The notes under the pieces: model-generated
Databases searched by the model: none
What the model saw: the letters and a program-made list of their open reading frames with translations, nothing else
Told to the model about the DNA's origin: nothing
Program-made: the position numbers and the translations under genes
Shown: positions 9,165 to 18,987 of the stretch, piece after piece
Position numbering within the stretch: the first letter of the stretch is position 1
Layout of the letters: each line of letters begins with the position of its first letter
Source: Salinispora vitiensis
GTDB taxonomy: Bacteria; Actinomycetota; Actinomycetes; Mycobacteriales; Micromonosporaceae
Direction: 5' to 3'
Length of the DNA stretch: 64,000 nt
NCBI RefSeq assembly: GCF_000378825.1
Contig: NZ_KB900388.1
Location: forward strand, 3,939,654 to 4,003,653

Positions 9165-10184
9165 CTATTGGCGCGTGGCGTCGCGCCGGTGCACCAACTC
9201 GGCGACGTCAACGCTGTACTCGTACCACTCCCGGTCGGGGCGGTAGCCCAGCTCGGCGTTGACCTTCAGCATCGCCTCGTTGTCCTGCGCGTTCCAGGTC
9301 TGGACCTCGGTGAGCGTCGGCTCGGCAGAGCGTAGCTCCAACAGCATGCGGGCCTTCATCGCCCGGTCGATGTCGTGCCCGCGGTGCGCCGGTACGACGA
9401 TCGTGTCGTACTGGTCGGCCCGGGTCGGATGCTGCGCCGGCACCACCACCTCGGTCAGGCCGGCCACCTCCCCGGTCTGTTTGTGCAGCGCGAGGACGAT
9501 GTACGGGGTCATCCCCCGTCGGTGCAGGCAGTCGAGGCTGTCCCGGAGCCGCTGCGGGTCGTAGGAGCTGGGGCGGAGCTCGCCCTCCTCGACATCGCGC
9601 GCCTCCGCCTTGGCCCGCGCGTACGCGTCGATGAGCTCGTCGGGCAGCCCACCGGGGTGGAACTGGATGTCGTACCCCGGGCTGATGCCGTCGGCGGTCT
9701 TGCCCAGCTCCGCCCAGTCCACTCCGGCCAGGTCCAGCACGCCGCGGGTTTCGACGAACTCTCGGGTGAAACCGAGCGTCTGAAAGAAGGCGACGGCCGG
9801 CGTGTCGCCGACCACCTCCACGCCGATGGTCTCAAATCCCTCCTGGTAGACCCGGCGGGCAGCGGCCAGGACCAGCTCGCGGCCGAGGCCGCTGCGGCGG
9901 GCCGACGGGTGCACCAGCACCTCGAGCACGCCGATGCTGCCGAGCAGCAGCACGTTGACCATCCCCGGGATGGCCACCCCGCCGGGCTCGACCGGGTTGG
10001 CCTCGGCCACCCAGGCGATTCGTCGTTCGCCCGGCATCATCTCGGTCAGATATTCCCGCAGGAAGCTCCCCTGCCAGGGCGGGTCCTGCGGCAGATCGGC
10101 GGCGAGGACCGCGTTCAACGTGTCCAGCAGGGACGACATCTCGGCGGACGACGCGGTCTTAAGATCCCATTCGCGCATCATCAC
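9165..10184 (-). CDS. GNAT acetyltransferase with two tandem GNAT domains
   Basis: 339 residues. The first half has the acetyl-CoA-binding pattern VLEVLVHPSARRSGLGREL at about 85-105. The second half has a weaker copy (VVVPAHRGHDIDRAMKARML, about 265-285). Double-GNAT actinobacterial proteins include mycothiol synthase MshD and many of unknown substrate; this sequence is not close enough to assign one. Three starts are stacked (GTG 10184, ATG 10181, ATG 10178); the longest is given. No operon partner is evident. Confidence 0.8.
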   Translation of the reverse strand: MMMREWDLKTASSAEMSSLLDTLNAVLAADLPQDPPWQGSFLREYLTEMMPGERRIAWVAEANPVEPGGVAIPGMVNVLLLGSIGVLEVLVHPSARRSGLGRELVLAAARRVYQEGFETIGVEVVGDTPAVAFFQTLGFTREFVETRGVLDLAGVDWAELGKTADGISPGYDIQFHPGGLPDELIDAYARAKAEARDVEEGELRPSSYDPQRLRDSLDCLHRRGMTPYIVLALHKQTGEVAGLTEVVVPAQHPTRADQYDTIVVPAHRGHDIDRAMKARMLLELRSAEPTLTEVQTWNAQDNEAMLKVNAELGYRPDREWYEYSVDVAELVHRRDATRQ

Positions 10185-10252
10185 CCGTCTAGCTTGCCGT
10201 CTACCGCTGCTCGGGGGAAGTAGGGGAATCCCCGGAAACCTGGATGATCACG

Positions 10253-11527
<1,275 letters not shown>

Positions 11528-11565
11528 GTTCGGTCGGTCGTCCGGAGCGGTCGTAGGCTGGAAGC

Positions 11566-11778
11566 ATGCCCCGGTACGAGTTTCGTTGCCGCGTCTGCGG
11601 CGGCACCTTCGAGGTCAATCGACCCATGGCCCAGGCCGCCGAGCCGGCCCGCTGCCCGCAGGGGCACGACGAGACGGTCAAACTCCTGTCCACAGTCGCG
11701 ACAATCGGCCGTAGCGGATCGGGCGGGACCGCTCCCAGCGCAGGTGGGGGCTGCTGCGGTGGGGGCTGCGGCTGCTAA
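11566..11778 (+). CDS. FmdB-family putative zinc-ribbon regulatory protein
   Basis: 70 residues beginning PRYEFRCRVCGGTFEV, the FmdB/CxxC family start, with zinc-ligand cysteines at 8 and 11 and a further Cys/His pair near residue 30 (ARCPQGHD). The C-terminus is a Gly/Ser linker ending in a cysteine-rich tail (CCGGGCGC) that may also bind metal. Its role is unknown, although family members were first named near formamidase genes. Divergent from the transglycosylase. Confidence 0.85.
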   Translation: MPRYEFRCRVCGGTFEVNRPMAQAAEPARCPQGHDETVKLLSTVATIGRSGSGGTAPSAGGGCCGGGCGC

Positions 11779-11928
11779 ACCGGTTTCGATTCGTCAACGT
11801 CTCACCCGCGCTTGCCGACGTCGGCGCGGAGTGGCACGTTGGAGCAGAACCGGGCCGTCATTCTCGCGATATGTGACGGACTGGATTCAGGCAGCATGAA
11901 CCAGACGTCCTGGGCGGAGGTTCCACGC

Positions 11929-14682
11929 ATGTCGCCACGGATCCACCTCCCGACCGGGTGGGTGACCTTCGTCTTCACCGACATTGAGGGCTCCACCCGG
12001 CTGGCCCAGCTGCTCGGGCCGGCCTACCGGCCAGTGCTGCGGGAACACCGGCGCCTGCTGCGCCGGACCATCGTCGCCACCAAGGGGGCGGAGTTGCTCA
12101 CCGAGGGCGACTCGTTCTTTTTGGCCTTTGCCGACGCGTCCGCCGCGCTGGCCGCCTGCCTGGCTGCCCAACGTGCCCTGACCAGCCACGACTGGCCAAC
12201 CCCGGAGGCCACCCCGCGGGTACGGATGGGGCTGCACACCGGGTGGGCCGAGCCCCGCGACGGCGAGTACGTGAGTGCGGAGGTGCACCGGGCCGCTCGG
12301 ATCGCCGCCGCCGCGCACGGTGGACAGGTGCTCTGCTCCGCGGCGACCGTGCGGCACGCCCACCCGTTGCCCGGCGGCACCTCCCTAGTCGACCTGGGCC
12401 TGCACCGACTGCGTGGCTTCGACGACCGGGAACGGCTCTTCCAGCTGGCCGCCGCCGGTCTGGAGCGGCAGTTCCCACGTCCGCGCACCGCGGACGCGGC
12501 GGCGCACAACCTGCCCACCCCGGTCACCTCGTTCGTTGGCCGGCAGGCCGAGTGGGCCGAGCTGCGCCGGTTGGTGGAGAGCTACCGCCTGGTCACGGTG
12601 GTCGGCGCGGGGGGATCCGGCAAGACCCGGCTGGCGGTGGAGCTCGCCGCCGACCTGGTCGAGTCCCATCCGGACGGTGTCTGGTTCGTTGACCTCGCCA
12701 CGGTGACAGAGCCGGGGCTGGTGGCGTACGCGATCGCCGCCGGGCTCGGCCTCCGTCCGGAGCCGGGCCGCTCGATGGTGGACACCCTGGTGGAGTACAC
12801 CGCCGCCCGCCGGATGCTGATGCTGCTGGACACCGGGGACGCCCAGCTGTCGGCGTCCGCCCAGGTGATCTCCCAGCTGCTCGCCGGTGGGGTGGGGGTG
12901 CGGGTGCTCGCGACCAGCCGGGAGTCGTTCGGACTTCCCGGCGAGGTGGTGTGGCGCATTCCTCCACTCTCGGTCGACCCACCGGTGGCCGGAGCGGAGA
13001 GCGACGCGGTTGCCCTGCTGCTCGACCGCGCCACGGCGGCGCGGGGCGGTCGGCGGCCCGACCCGGCGGAGTGGGTGGACCTGCGTCGGGTCGTACGCCG
13101 GTTGGATGGCCTGCCGCTCGCCATCGAACTGGCCGCGGCCCGGCTGCGGGTGCTCTCGGTCGGGCAGCTCGCCGACCGGCTCGACGACGTTCTGGGTGCC
13201 CTCGACGCCGGCCGGGGTGATTCCGAGACCGGTCTGGTCGTGCGGCACTACAGCATGCGGGCGAACCTCCGCTGGTCGTACCAGCGGTTGGGCCCGGGGG
13301 CGGCCCGGCTGCTGCGCTGGCTGGCGGTGTTCGCCGGGCCGGTGGATCTGGCGGCGGTGGAGTGGCTGTTGGGCGGCGACCAGCTCGATCCGCTGTCGGT
13401 GCTGGTGGAGAAGTCGATGGTGGTGGCCGAGCCGGAGGCCGGTGGCAGCACCTACCGGTTGCTCGACCCGATTCGCGCCTACGCGGCCGGCCGGTTGGTG
13501 GCGGCGGGTGAGGAGCAGGCGGCGCGGAACCGACACGTGGCCTGGTCCGCACACGCGTTACAGCGGTTGGGCTTGGGGCCGGACGGCCGGCCGGTAACGC
13601 TCTCGCTGCACGCGTTCGACCCGCTCGCCGGGGAGCTGCGAGCCGCACTTCGTTGGTGCGCGACGGGCGGTAGCGCCCGGGCGGGGCTCGCGCTCGTCGT
13701 CGGGATGGACCAGTGGTGGCGGGAGCGGGGCCTGGCCGGGAAGGGCCGGCTCTGGTTGTCCCGGCTGTACGACCGGAGCGTCGAGACCGATGAGCGCATC
13801 CCGGACGCGGAGCTGGCGGCGGCGCAGCACACCCATTCCTTGCATGCGGGGGCGGACGGCGACTTCGGCGCGGAGCTACTCCTGTCGCAGCGGGCGGAGA
13901 CGGTGGCCCGTCGGGCCGGCGACGCCAAACTGCTGGCCCGGGTGCTGGCCAGCCGGGCGGCTCCCCTGGTTGACCTGGGGCAGTTCGCCGAGGCGGAACA
14001 GGTGTGCCGGGAGGTCATCGACTGGGCGCAGCGGCAGGACGTGGTGGAGGACGCCCTCTTCGCCGTCCTCAGCCTCGCGGAGTTGCTGTGGCGTCGGGGT
14101 GCCTTGGAGGAGGCGGCAGAGCTGCTCGGCGCGGCCCGCCCGGTCGAGGCGGGACGCCCGGTGGAACGGGGCCGCCGGACGGTGGACATGCTGCTCGGCC
14201 TGGTGGCGCTCGCCCGGGGCGACCTGATCGCCGCGCACGAGCATCTGTTGGCCTCGCTGCGGTCCCGGATGGCGCACGGTTTCCACCGCCGTGCCTGCGA
14301 CACGATGCAGGCGATCGCGGTGCGCTGTGCCGCGGGGGGTGATCCGTTGACCGCCGCCCGTCTCTTCGGCGCGGCGCAGGCACGGGGGGCCGACCTGGGC
14401 GCGGCGCCGGGCATCAACGGCGACTACCTTGCGCGGTGGCAGGCGCAGGTGCGCGCGGCGCTCGGCGATGTCGCCTTCGACCGGACGTACGGCGAGGGCG
14501 CGGGGTTGGGCATTCGGGAGGCGGCGGCGGTCGCCCTCGGCGTCGAACACCCGGACCTAGCCGCTGATTCGACCCGTTTCGCCGCTGGAGTCGCCCCATC
14601 CGCGCTCACCAGCCCCTTGGAGCGGCCACTTCGCGCCCCGAGCACGCCGGATCCCACCCGGGTCGGTCCCGAGCCCGACTGA
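11929..14682 (+). CDS. Class III cyclase-domain / NB-ATPase regulator with TPR-like C-terminus
   Basis: About 917 residues. The first ~190 form a class III nucleotide cyclase domain (VTFVFTDIEGSTRLAQ, then EGDSFFLAF). Its usual transition-state Asn is a His (EVHRAARI), so catalysis is doubtful. Next comes an AAA/NB-ARC-like ATPase with the P-loop VGAGGSGKTRLA; the Walker B stretch MLLDTGDAQ is degenerate compared with the usual LDNCEH. The long helical C-terminus resembles TPR repeats, and there is no LuxR helix-turn-helix. The start at 11929 is chosen for GGCGGAGG eight bases upstream; ATGs at 11896 and 11812 also lie in frame. It is probably a signalling ATPase with unknown ligand. Confidence 0.82.
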   Translation: MSPRIHLPTGWVTFVFTDIEGSTRLAQLLGPAYRPVLREHRRLLRRTIVATKGAELLTEGDSFFLAFADASAALAACLAAQRALTSHDWPTPEATPRVRMGLHTGWAEPRDGEYVSAEVHRAARIAAAAHGGQVLCSAATVRHAHPLPGGTSLVDLGLHRLRGFDDRERLFQLAAAGLERQFPRPRTADAAAHNLPTPVTSFVGRQAEWAELRRLVESYRLVTVVGAGGSGKTRLAVELAADLVESHPDGVWFVDLATVTEPGLVAYAIAAGLGLRPEPGRSMVDTLVEYTAARRMLMLLDTGDAQLSASAQVISQLLAGGVGVRVLATSRESFGLPGEVVWRIPPLSVDPPVAGAESDAVALLLDRATAARGGRRPDPAEWVDLRRVVRRLDGLPLAIELAAARLRVLSVGQLADRLDDVLGALDAGRGDSETGLVVRHYSMRANLRWSYQRLGPGAARLLRWLAVFAGPVDLAAVEWLLGGDQLDPLSVLVEKSMVVAEPEAGGSTYRLLDPIRAYAAGRLVAAGEEQAARNRHVAWSAHALQRLGLGPDGRPVTLSLHAFDPLAGELRAALRWCATGGSARAGLALVVGMDQWWRERGLAGKGRLWLSRLYDRSVETDERIPDAELAAAQHTHSLHAGADGDFGAELLLSQRAETVARRAGDAKLLARVLASRAAPLVDLGQFAEAEQVCREVIDWAQRQDVVEDALFAVLSLAELLWRRGALEEAAELLGAARPVEAGRPVERGRRTVDMLLGLVALARGDLIAAHEHLLASLRSRMAHGFHRRACDTMQAIAVRCAAGGDPLTAARLFGAAQARGADLGAAPGINGDYLARWQAQVRAALGDVAFDRTYGEGAGLGIREAAAVALGVEHPDLAADSTRFAAGVAPSALTSPLERPLRAPSTPDPTRVGPEPD

Positions 14683-14684
14683 GC

Positions 14685-15410
14685 TCAGGCGAAGAAGCGA
14701 GCTAGGTGGGCCTGGGTGGGGGCGGGCGCACCGGGCGGTAGGAGGGTCAGGTCGGCGAAGACGCTGGCCCCGTCACAGCCGGCGTGCAGGGGGTACCAGC
14801 GCGGAGCGTCCGGCGGGCGTTGCAGGCAGATGCCCTTGATGGTCTGGATGTCGAGCAGCCGTACGTGGGTGGGGTCGGCGACCGCGTTGACATGTCCCCA
14901 CCAGGGGCTCATGACGTGCAGGACGCCCCCGGGTCGGAGCACCCGGTGCGCCTCGTCCACCAACGGCAGGAAGTCGATCAAATGCTCCAGGATGTGGACG
15001 GCGAAGAAGACGTCCACCGAGTTGTCGGCCAGCGGCAGGGTGCGCGACAGGTCGGCTACCGCGTCCACCCCGACCGCGGGAAAGATGTCCAGGCCCAGGT
15101 TGTCCGGCCACTGCTTGGTCCCCCCGCAGCCCAGGTCCACCACGACTGGATCCCGGTCCCCGACCCGGACCCGCGCCCAGATGGCCAGGACCCCGGCGAG
15201 CCGGCCGACCTGGTCCCGTACCAGACGTAGGTCATCCGGCTCGTCGACCTCTCCGGTCAGGTGGGCTACTCCCCGGTCGAATTCCACCCCGACGGCGAGA
15301 TCCCGCAGCCGGCTGTCGTGCCGCGCCTGGTCTGCCCAGGCCTCGGCGAGGAATTCGTCAACCGCCCGCAGCCGTTGGGCTGAGGGCGGGGTCAGCGTCA
15401 GCGCGACCAT
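14685..15410 (-). CDS. Class I SAM-dependent methyltransferase, substrate unknown
   Basis: 241 residues. A helical N-terminal part of about 85 residues precedes a Rossmann methyltransferase domain with motif I VVVDLGCGGTKQWPDNLGLD, an acidic strand end, and the post-motif HILEHLIDFLPLVDEAHRVLRPGG typical of the Methyltransf_11 group. ATG 15410 is preferred over GTG 15416 because GGAGG overlaps the GTG and lies five bases from the ATG. The gene converges on the cyclase/ATPase gene with only two bases between stops. Confidence 0.8.
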   Translation of the reverse strand: MVALTLTPPSAQRLRAVDEFLAEAWADQARHDSRLRDLAVGVEFDRGVAHLTGEVDEPDDLRLVRDQVGRLAGVLAIWARVRVGDRDPVVVDLGCGGTKQWPDNLGLDIFPAVGVDAVADLSRTLPLADNSVDVFFAVHILEHLIDFLPLVDEAHRVLRPGGVLHVMSPWWGHVNAVADPTHVRLLDIQTIKGICLQRPPDAPRWYPLHAGCDGASVFADLTLLPPGAPAPTQAHLARFFA

Positions 15411-15622
15411 GGCCACCTCCGGCCGCCCGTTACCCGAAAACCGCCCCGGTATGCCCCCGGTCTTGCGGGCGGAGACCGGCCGTGGAGCGCTTCGGGTTCC
15501 CGCCCTCGGGCCGGTGAACCTATCCTCAACCGGTAGGCCGGCTGGCTGCCGCAGGGTGCCCCACCGTGCCGGTGGTGGTGCCGGTGCCGGGGTGCCGACA
15601 CGACGTGAGGGGGTGGGGTCGG

Positions 15623-15985
15623 ATGGATCTACTGGCCGAGTATCGACGGGCGACCCGGTACTTCGAAGCTGGGGACCCGTCCGAAGCGGCTCGGCTGCTC
15701 GAGCCCATCCTCGCGGCCGAGCCCGGCAACACCGCCGTGCGTCAACTGCTGGCCCGGGCGTACTTCTCCTCGGCGCAGCTCAGCCGTGCCGAGGAGCAGC
15801 TACGCGAGCTGGTGGATCGGGACCCGAGTGACCACTACGCCCACCACGTGTTGGGCCGGACGCTGGAGCGGCTGAATCGGCCGGTGGACGCGCTTCGGCA
15901 TCTGCGGATCGCGGCGGCGATGCACCACGGCAACGCCGACTATCAGACGGCGCTGCAACGGGTGCAGGCCCGGGTCGGCCGCTGA
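15623..15985 (+). CDS. Small tetratricopeptide-repeat protein
   Basis: 120 residues made almost entirely of TPR helices: YRRATRYFEAGDPSEAARLLEPIL, then VRQLLARAYFSSAQLSRAEEQL, then YAHHVLGRTLERLNRPVDALRHL. It probably acts as a protein-protein adaptor; the partner is not evident. The start at 15623 follows a GAGGGGG stretch. A GTG-rich upstream extension in frame (from 15566) looks non-coding. Divergent from the methyltransferase. Confidence 0.82.
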   Translation: MDLLAEYRRATRYFEAGDPSEAARLLEPILAAEPGNTAVRQLLARAYFSSAQLSRAEEQLRELVDRDPSDHYAHHVLGRTLERLNRPVDALRHLRIAAAMHHGNADYQTALQRVQARVGR

Positions 15986-16090
15986 CCCTCAGTCGTCCGG
16001 CTACTGCGCGCCGATCACCGGGCGGCCCTTCGCCCGCCCCGCCACCTACGATGGTGCTGGCAACGGAATCGACCCGGTGGAGGCCCGGCG

Positions 16091-16345
16091 GTGAAGCTGA
16101 AGCTGGACCTACACGACATCTACAACCGGGGCACCGACATCGACCGGGCCCTGCGCGGAATCATCGACGAGGCGGTGGCGAAGAAGGCCACCCTGGTGGA
16201 GATCATCCCAGGCAAGGGGTCCGGCCAGCTCAAGAAGCGGGTGCTGCGGTTCCTTGATCAGAAGGACGTCAAGGCGCTCTATCACCGGGTGGAGAAGGAC
16301 TCGAAGAATTTCGGCCGGGTCTTCGTGCACTTCCGCTGGAAGTAG
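16091..16345 (+). CDS. Small Smr-domain protein
   Basis: 84 residues, essentially a stand-alone Smr (small MutS-related) domain. LDLHD near the start, the glycine-rich IIPGKGSGQLK loop and the final FGRVFVHFRWK strand match the Smr fold. Smr domains are nucleases or nucleic-acid binders in mismatch repair, recombination or ribosome rescue; stand-alone short forms are not well characterised. GTG start with GGAGG upstream (16078 on). Confidence 0.85.
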   Translation: MKLKLDLHDIYNRGTDIDRALRGIIDEAVAKKATLVEIIPGKGSGQLKKRVLRFLDQKDVKALYHRVEKDSKNFGRVFVHFRWK

Positions 16346-16469
16346 CGACGACATGCCCTCTGACCTGCTCCGCAGGCCGCTACCAGGGCCGTTGAGCCAT
16401 GATCATGACGCGTCCAGGCCGTCAGAGGCTTGCGGAGGATTGTCGCTGCCCTGGTCTTCACCGAGTGGT

Positions 16470-17366
16470 TCATTGTTGCGGCCGGATCACCTCGTACAGC
16501 GCGGTCCAGTTCTTGTTCCCCAGACCGGCGGCGATCGCCCGGTCATAGTGCGACTTGATTGCCTTCGGCAGCTCGGGGTCGACGCCGGACGCCTCGCTGG
16601 TGCGCAGGATGTGCTCGGCGGTGGCACCCATCATGAGGGCCGTGCTGAGGTCGCCCGGGTGTTCGCCTGCCGCGAGCTCGCCGGCTAGGGTCGCTCCGTC
16701 GCCGACCATCGCCGGAATGCCGGTCAGCGTCTGCAACGCGTCGGGCAGGAAGTCCGCCGGGTCGACTCCGGCCGAGGCGACGAGCGCGGTGGCGTGCAGC
16801 AGGCTCGACAGGGAGGTCAGGAACACGTCGAGGTGCGCCTGGTAGAACAACTGCGCTAGGCCCGGGTCTTCGCCGAGGTACTTCGGCCTGCCGATCACGC
16901 TCAGCACCGGCTCGTGCCGGTCGTAGGTGTCTCGTGGTCCGCTGTAGTACACGTATGCGTCAGGGGTGCCGACGGCGGGCGCGGGAACCATGACGCCGCC
17001 GGTGACGAAGTCGGTGCCGTGCTTGGCGGCCCAGACGGCGGCGTCCCGTGAGGCTGTGGGCGTGGCCGAGCTGAGGTTGACGACGGTCCGATCGGCCAGC
17101 GCGCCCTCCTGCGCCGCATCGTTGAGGATCGCGTACATCGCCGGGTAGTCGGTCAGGCTGAGGACGGTCAGCGGGCTCGCGGCGACCGCGTCCGCAGGCG
17201 TTGCGGCCAGGGTCGCGCCCGCGGCGACCAGTTCGTTCGCGCTGCCGGATGTTCGGTTCCAGACGGTGAGCGGATGTCCGGCGCGCAGCAGCGCGGCGGA
17301 CATGGCCCGCCCCATGGGGCCCAGCCCGATGACGGTGACCGGCTGGTGCGGATCGGTAGTGTTCAT
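16470..17366 (-). CDS. Imine-reductase-like NAD(P)-dependent oxidoreductase, Tyr type
   Basis: 298 residues of the beta-hydroxyacid dehydrogenase/imine reductase superfamily. The N-terminal Rossmann site reads VIGLGPMGRAMSAALLRAGH. GGVMVPAPAVGTPDAYVYYSG matches the imine-reductase loop, and a helical C-terminal domain forms the dimer. Aligning helix 170-200 with the neighbouring paralogue puts Tyr175 where that protein has Asp171, the position that separates Tyr-type from Asp-type imine reductases. The natural substrate is unknown. It lies 90 bases downstream of the paralogue on the same strand, likely one transcript controlled by the divergent HxlR protein. Confidence 0.78.
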   Translation of the reverse strand: MNTTDPHQPVTVIGLGPMGRAMSAALLRAGHPLTVWNRTSGSANELVAAGATLAATPADAVAASPLTVLSLTDYPAMYAILNDAAQEGALADRTVVNLSSATPTASRDAAVWAAKHGTDFVTGGVMVPAPAVGTPDAYVYYSGPRDTYDRHEPVLSVIGRPKYLGEDPGLAQLFYQAHLDVFLTSLSSLLHATALVASAGVDPADFLPDALQTLTGIPAMVGDGATLAGELAAGEHPGDLSTALMMGATAEHILRTSEASGVDPELPKAIKSHYDRAIAAGLGNKNWTALYEVIRPQQ

Positions 17367-17456
17367 GGTGATTCCTTTGCTCTCTGTGACCGGGCCGGTC
17401 GAGGGGGCGACAGCGGTGGCACCCTTGGCCGGGTGGTTTACGCCGCTCGTGCGGTG

Positions 17457-18341
17457 TCAGGGGGCTGCAGCCTCTGATCCGCGCAGGCTTTCGTAGATGC
17501 GGGCGAACCCCTCGGCGCCGTGACCCGCGTCGATCTGCCGCTGGATGAGCTGTTGGACCATCGCGACGGCAGCCGGGTCGACGCCTTGCGCAACGCTCGC
17601 GTCGACGATGTCGCCGAGGTCGGAGAAGGTCAGACTCTGCTGGCCGGGGACGGTGTAGTCGCCGCCGTCGACGACTTCGGCGTAGCCGTCGAACGCGGCG
17701 GTCATCGCGGTCAGCCAGGGTGCGGAGAGTGCCGCGAAGCGGCGCGCAGGGATGCCGGCCGGGGCGACCATCGCCGCGCCGTGCAGGAACCCGGCGAACA
17801 TGACGTACATGCCGGCGAGCATCGCCAGGTCGACGAGCGAGGCGAGACCGGCGTCCGGTCCCTGGAAGTCGCTCTCGCCCCAGTGGTCCAGCACGTGCCG
17901 GTGCCGGTCGAAGGCCTCCTGCGCGCCGCTGTAGAGCACCAGGGAGCCGGGGCCGCCGATCATCTCCGGCACGGCCATGATTCCGCCGTCGACGTAGCGG
18001 GCGTTCAGGTTCTCGGCCCATCCGGCCAGTTCCCGCGCCTGGTCCGGGGTGGTCGTGGTGACGTTGACGATGGTTCGGCCGGCGAGGTCGGCGGCAACCG
18101 GATCGAGAACCTCGTGGACCGACGCGTGGTTGAACAGGCACACCACCACCAGGTCGGCAGCCCGTACCGCCTCGGCTGCGGTGCCGGCCTCGGTCGCGCC
18201 GGCCGCGACGAGGTAGCCGGCGCGGCCGGCGCTGCGGTTCCATACGGTGGTTGGGTGCCCGGCCTTGACGACGGCCGCTGCCAGCGCGCCGCCCATCGCG
18301 CCCAGGCCGAGCACGCTCACGTGCTCCGAGTGCAATCGCAT
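17457..18341 (-). CDS. Imine-reductase-like NAD(P)-dependent oxidoreductase, Asp type
   Basis: 294 residues. The dinucleotide site is VLGLGAMGGALAAAVVKAGH, followed by the family motif GGIMAVPEMIGGPGSLVLYSG (119-139). The inter-domain helix LASLVDLAMLAGMYVMFAGF carries Asp171, the acid position of Asp-type imine reductases. A 6-phosphogluconate-dehydrogenase-like role is less likely because of the imine-reductase loop. It is the first gene of a leftward pair and is divergent from an HxlR regulator, with a palindrome in the shared promoter region. Confidence 0.8.
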   Translation of the reverse strand: MRLHSEHVSVLGLGAMGGALAAAVVKAGHPTTVWNRSAGRAGYLVAAGATEAGTAAEAVRAADLVVVCLFNHASVHEVLDPVAADLAGRTIVNVTTTTPDQARELAGWAENLNARYVDGGIMAVPEMIGGPGSLVLYSGAQEAFDRHRHVLDHWGESDFQGPDAGLASLVDLAMLAGMYVMFAGFLHGAAMVAPAGIPARRFAALSAPWLTAMTAAFDGYAEVVDGGDYTVPGQQSLTFSDLGDIVDASVAQGVDPAAVAMVQQLIQRQIDAGHGAEGFARIYESLRGSEAAAP

Positions 18342-18401
18342 GTTGTGCTCCTTGCAGTGCTTGTCCTGTTTCGATCCTTGCCTTGACCGCTACTGTCGAC
18401 C

Positions 18402-18426
18402 AGTACCGACTTCAAAGTGCGGTACT
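18402..18426. promoter_or_regulatory. Candidate HxlR operator (near-perfect palindrome)
   Basis: In the 120-base gap between the divergent imine-reductase and HxlR genes, AGTACCGACTT (18402-18412) is mirrored by AAGT then CGGTACT (18415-18426), with one extra G in the right arm and CA at the centre. Its position and symmetry suit an autoregulatory site that also controls the reductases. Confidence 0.65.
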
Positions 18427-18461
18427 CACCTTCCGGTAAGTGCCAAGGGAGGCTGGAACTC

Positions 18462-18881
18462 ATGGCAACGGTCGACCGCCGCGGCCCGTACATCTGCGGC
18501 ATCGATGCCGCCATGGACGTCGTCACGGGCAAGTGGAAATCGCTGATCCTGTGGGAGTTGCACAGTCACGGCACCCGGCGCTTCGGCGAGCTGCGCCGAG
18601 GGCTGCCCGGCGTCAGCGAGAAAATGCTCATCCAGCACCTGCGCGAGATGGAGCAGGACGGACTCGTGCATCGGGAGGTCTACCGCGAAGTGCCACCCAA
18701 GGTCGAATACTCACTGACCGAGCACGGCGTCTCACTCAACGCCGCGCTCGAGGCACTCGGCGACTGGGGCGCCGAGCGGATCCGCCGCATCGGTGCCGAC
18801 ACGGTCCATATTGACGCCTCACAGGACACCGCCATCGCGGGGTCCCACTCCGGCAACCGGGTTTCACCATCCCGGCGATGA
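18462..18881 (+). CDS. HxlR-family transcriptional regulator
   Basis: 139 residues. The winged helix-turn-helix of the HxlR family is clear: MDVVTGKWKSLILWELHSH, RRFGELRRGLPGVSEKMLIQHLREME, and the wing VPPKVEYSLTEHG. A cysteine at residue 12 (YICGIDAAMD) is at the place of the redox-active N-terminal cysteine of YodB/HypR-type members, so electrophile or oxidant sensing is possible. ATG 18462 is chosen for AAGGGAGG upstream. Divergent from two imine-reductase-like genes and probably their regulator. Confidence 0.85.
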   Translation: MATVDRRGPYICGIDAAMDVVTGKWKSLILWELHSHGTRRFGELRRGLPGVSEKMLIQHLREMEQDGLVHREVYREVPPKVEYSLTEHGVSLNAALEALGDWGAERIRRIGADTVHIDASQDTAIAGSHSGNRVSPSRR

Positions 18882-18987
18882 CGTCACGGGAGCGTGGAGA
18901 GTCTCACGTGGCTCCAGATGATCTTAGCTGTGGTCGGGCATGGCGCAAGGGACTGGCGGCAGCGCGGCGATCTGGAACAGTGCCGGA

